Below, piece after piece: positions 5,316-5,380 of a stretch of 5,380 bases of DNA. The translations under genes and the position numbers were made by a program. Source of the stretch: Clostridiales bacterium (lineage in GTDB: Bacteria > Bacillota > Clostridia > Peptostreptococcales > Anaerovoracaceae); the NCBI GenBank assembly GCA_012735285.1, contig JAAYHT010000046.1:1-5380 (forward strand), read 5' to 3'. The number at the start of each line of letters is the position of its first letter. Positions within the stretch are counted from its first letter, which is position 1. The notes beneath the pieces were generated by a model. The model did no database searches, had not been told where the DNA came from, and saw only the letters and a program-made list of their open reading frames with translations.

Positions 5316-5344
5316 TATAAAAAAAGAAAGGCCTCTGATATAAT
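5316..5344 (+). promoter_or_regulatory. Rightward extended -10 promoter for a gene beyond the right edge
   Basis: TATAAT (5339-5344) is preceded by TG in the extended -10 position (TGATATAAT). The hexamer 17 bases upstream, TATAAA (5316-5321), is a poor -35, which an extended -10 can offset. A/T-rich runs between about 5260 and 5330 could act as an upstream element. A ribosome binding site follows at the end of the window, so this probably drives a divergently transcribed gene. Confidence 0.6.
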
Positions 5345-5364
5345 GTTTTTCAACTTCAAAAACA
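5344..5364 (+). promoter_or_regulatory. Dyad at the predicted start point of the rightward transcript
   Basis: TGTTTTT (5344-5350) and AAAAACA (5358-5364) form a perfect 7-bp inverted repeat around a 7-base centre. It begins at the last base of the -10 element and covers the expected transcription start near 5351, a classical place for a repressor operator. The arms are simple A/T-rich sequence, so chance is possible, and I do not recognise the regulator. Confidence 0.35.
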
Positions 5365-5373
5365 AATATTGGA

Positions 5374-5378
5374 AGGAG
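5374..5378 (+). promoter_or_regulatory. Shine-Dalgarno of an off-window gene
   Basis: AGGAG, within GGAAGGAGAC at the very end of the window, is a strong ribosome binding site on the plus strand. A start codon is expected a few bases beyond the right edge. The gene would be divergent from moeA; its identity cannot be judged from this window. Confidence 0.65.
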
Positions 5379-5380
5379 AC

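Noticed and set aside
5197..5380. Molybdenum-cofactor riboswitch upstream of moeA
   Set aside because: The leader is short and A/T rich, and I could not find the multi-stem GC-containing structure such a riboswitch needs.

Overview
The window suggests an endospore-forming, moderately low-GC Firmicute, most likely an anaerobic clostridial lineage. It carries two sporulation genes (spmB, spoIID), strong GGAGG-type ribosome binding sites, a murA that starts with TTG, and a cluster of molybdenum-cofactor genes of the kind found beside formate dehydrogenases or other molybdo/tungsto-enzymes. I cannot name a genus from sequence alone.

Layout. At the left edge the 3' end of spmB (+ strand) meets murA (- strand) tail to tail with no base between the two stop codons. 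Everything else that codes lies on the minus strand. In transcription order (right to left) these genes are moeA, mobB, fdhD, spoIID and murA. moeA, mobB and fdhD are packed tightly (12-base gap, then 7-base overlap) and form an operon for the late steps of molybdenum-cofactor assembly and its activation in a target enzyme. spoIID follows after 71 bases. It has a good sigma-E-type promoter whose -35 element lies in the last codons of fdhD, and an AT-rich hairpin touching its ribosome binding site. murA follows after 183 bases that hold a nested, partly competing set of inverted repeats and a convincing extended -10 sigma-A promoter. The right edge (5197-5380) is an AT-rich divergent intergenic region. 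It carries a probable promoter for moeA and a clear rightward promoter, dyad and Shine-Dalgarno for a gene that starts just beyond the window.

How the parts work together. MoeA inserts molybdenum (or tungsten) into molybdopterin. MobB is a GTP-binding accessory to dinucleotide-cofactor formation. FdhD normally passes sulfur to the cofactor for formate dehydrogenase, but this FdhD lacks the usual cysteine box. SpoIID is a peptidoglycan lytic transglycosylase of engulfment, SpmB is a spore-maturation membrane protein, and MurA makes the first committed cell-wall precursor. The spoIID-then-murA order is the reverse of the murA-spoIID-spoIIQ order familiar from Bacillus.

I see no phage, IS element, CRISPR array, tRNA or rRNA, and no convincing new system. 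The points most worth following up are the altered FdhD, the competing inverted repeats between spoIID and murA, the terminator-like structure lying antisense within spmB, and the hairpin at the spoIID ribosome binding site. No gene-free stretch exceeds 300 bases.
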